Positions 51,299 to 52,219 of a DNA stretch of 52,219 nucleotides are shown in pieces. The stretch lies in assembly GCA_945861885.1 (NCBI GenBank), contig CAMAVR010000019.1, forward strand, positions 1 through 52,219, in the 5' to 3' direction. The notes beneath the pieces are model-generated. The model ran no database searches. It had not been told where the DNA came from and was given only the letters and a program-made list of their open reading frames with translations. This DNA comes from Nannocystis exedens (GTDB lineage: Bacteria > Myxococcota_A > Polyangia > Polyangiales > Polyangiaceae). The position numbers and the translations under genes were made by a program. Numbering within the stretch: the first letter of the stretch is position 1; each line of letters starts with the position of its first letter.

Positions 51299-52077
51299 TG
51301 ACGGATATTTTAGGAGCAACTTTTCGTCGCAGCGCACGCATCGGCGGCGCTGTAGGCGCAACAATCGCGCAATTGGTCGAGTATTTGGCGCGATCGCGGT
51401 TTTTAGCACCCGCGGGCCAAAAAGAGCTTCTAACGCGATCGGTTAAACGATACGGCAAAACGCTGGCTGATACCCTTCGCGTAGAGCGCGTAACCGCGGG
51501 CGCTTTCTCGCAAGGGGCGCGCGGGCGCCTCGTCGTCGCAAACCACCGATCGGCGATCGATATTCCGATACTTTTGGAGCTCACGGGCGGCCATATGGTG
51601 AGCAAGAGTGATGTGGCAAACTGGCCGCTGCTCGGCCTTGCAGCGACGCGCGCCGGCACGATCTACGTCGACCGCTCCGATTCGCTCAGCGGCGTCGCCG
51701 CCATTCGCGTTATGCGCACGCTTCTAAGCGACGGAGATACGGTCTGCATTTTCCCAGAGGGGACGACGTTCGCCGGTGACGAAGTGCAGCCATTTCACCC
51801 GGGATCATTTCTCGCGGCGCTGCGCACAAACGCTGAAATTGTGCCGGTCGGAATTGCGTACGAAGAGAACTCGGGCGCCGAGTTTTTGAACGAGAGTTTC
51901 GGCAATCACGTGCTTCGAATTTGCAATCGCGGGCCAAAGCGCGCCGCGATTTTTATAGGCAGTCCGATTGTCGTAGGTGAAAAAGCGCGCGCCGCGCGCC
52001 TCGCTGAACAGACGCAAATCGCCGTTCAAGAGGCTGTTAATCGCGCGCGCGCTTTAGTGCGTGATCTCAAAATCTGA
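51298..52077 (+). CDS. plsC: 1-acylglycerol-3-phosphate acyltransferase (PlsC family)
   Basis: 259 residues from ATG 51298, sharing one base with the preceding stop (TGATG). VVANHRSAIDIPIL contains the NHxxxxD catalytic motif, VSKSDVANWPLLGLAATRAGTIYVDR is block II, FPEGTTFAGDEVQPFHPGSF is the FPEGT glycerol-phosphate site, and IVPVGIAY block IV. It acylates lysophosphatidate, or another lysophospholipid, at the membrane. Adjacency to the cardiolipin synthase suggests a lipid-remodelling operon. Confidence 0.9.
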   Translation: MTDILGATFRRSARIGGAVGATIAQLVEYLARSRFLAPAGQKELLTRSVKRYGKTLADTLRVERVTAGAFSQGARGRLVVANHRSAIDIPILLELTGGHMVSKSDVANWPLLGLAATRAGTIYVDRSDSLSGVAAIRVMRTLLSDGDTVCIFPEGTTFAGDEVQPFHPGSFLAALRTNAEIVPVGIAYEENSGAEFLNESFGNHVLRICNRGPKRAAIFIGSPIVVGEKARAARLAEQTQIAVQEAVNRARALVRDLKI

Positions 52078-52117
52078 TCTGCCCACGTAAACGTGCCCGT
52101 GCCCGTAAACGTGCCCG
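52075..52117 (+). repeat. Stop-codon-anchored short repeat, copy B
   Basis: From the TGA of the plsC-like gene: CGTAAACGTGCCCGTGCCC and then a second CGTAAACGTGCCCGG. It matches the run after the gamma-carbonic anhydrase gene at 45036, also from its TGA. A T run (TTTTTT) follows at once and may help termination. Confidence 0.5.
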
Positions 52118-52177
52118 GTTTTTTCGGTGCAATGTCGTTCTCAAGCAACTTTGTCCGTCGGCGGTCGATGATCATTC

Positions 52178-52219
52178 ATGATTCTCGACCACGAAAAACT
52201 CGACGTTTATCATCTCGCC
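52178..52219 (+). CDS. Start of four-helix-bundle-type protein (truncated by window end)
   Basis: Fourteen codons to the window edge, MILDHEKLDVYHLA. This opening resembles the four-helix-bundle (S23-type) proteins common in myxobacteria, which start with a similar D-x-E-x-L-x-V-Y-x-x-A pattern. No ribosome-binding site is obvious. Only the N-terminus is visible, so the call is tentative. Confidence 0.5.
   Translation, partial: MILDHEKLDVYHLA

Overview
The window looks like chromosomal DNA of a myxobacterium (Myxococcota) or a close relative. The evidence is a dense set of lipoprotein-type signal peptides (about fifteen of some fifty genes), a MYXO-CTERM-like tail on a very large RCC1-repeat surface protein, DUF4398/OmpA envelope genes, an NtrC-type activator, a moderately GC-rich composition and mixed strand use. 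No prophage, plasmid backbone or CRISPR array is visible. This is inferred from gene content alone.

Layout. 1-2200: two small lipoproteins and the first copy of a MITE-like repeat. 2187-9660: glyoxalase II, a flavoprotein-like lipoprotein, a DJ-1/PfpI protein, a lipoprotein, tRNA-Leu(UAA), rsmG, and an amgK-like kinase / PPOX-fold / arfB operon. 9683-24057: an envelope and secretion block with a GNAT-like protein, a GMC oxidoreductase, a lipoprotein, the second repeat copy, a transglutaminase-elicitor-type protein split by three beta-domains, a YfiR/TonB-receptor pair, a 14-repeat RCC1 protein and a PHB-depolymerase-like esterase. 24156-28486: metG, nagZ and hutI, with the third repeat copy fused to the 3' end of hutI. 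28803-33730: a chagasin-like inhibitor lipoprotein, rimO, a second flavoprotein-like lipoprotein and coaBC. 33757-42752: a ureide block (allB, alc, uraD, uraH, allA), an OmpA/DUF4398 envelope operon, an NtrC-type activator and puuD, a membrane urate hydroxylase with a cytochrome c domain. 42773-45038: ychF, a YefM-YoeB toxin-antitoxin pair behind a 24-bp perfect palindrome, and a gamma-carbonic anhydrase. 45113-52219: rlpA, a FabI/FabL-type reductase, a small Cys-cluster membrane protein, and a tightly overlapping run (lipoprotein, M16-like protein, phospholipase-D/cardiolipin synthase, PlsC acyltransferase), then the first codons of a four-helix-bundle-type protein.

How the genes fit together. 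PuuD, UraH, UraD, AllB, Alc and AllA form a gap-free route from urate to glyoxylate and urea. The activator gene lies between puuD and the rest and is the obvious candidate regulator. NagZ and the AmgK-like kinase both belong to peptidoglycan recycling. The cls-plsC run points to phospholipid remodelling.

The strongest unusual signals are four. (1) A roughly 390-bp repeat with hairpin-rich inverted ends is present three times, each time exactly between two convergent genes and hard against a stop codon. (2) A transglutaminase-elicitor fold is interrupted by about 300 residues of repeated beta-domains. (3) An RCC1 protein has 14 blades, and every blade carries the same cysteine pair. (4) The urate pathway sits around an unusual short enhancer-binding protein.
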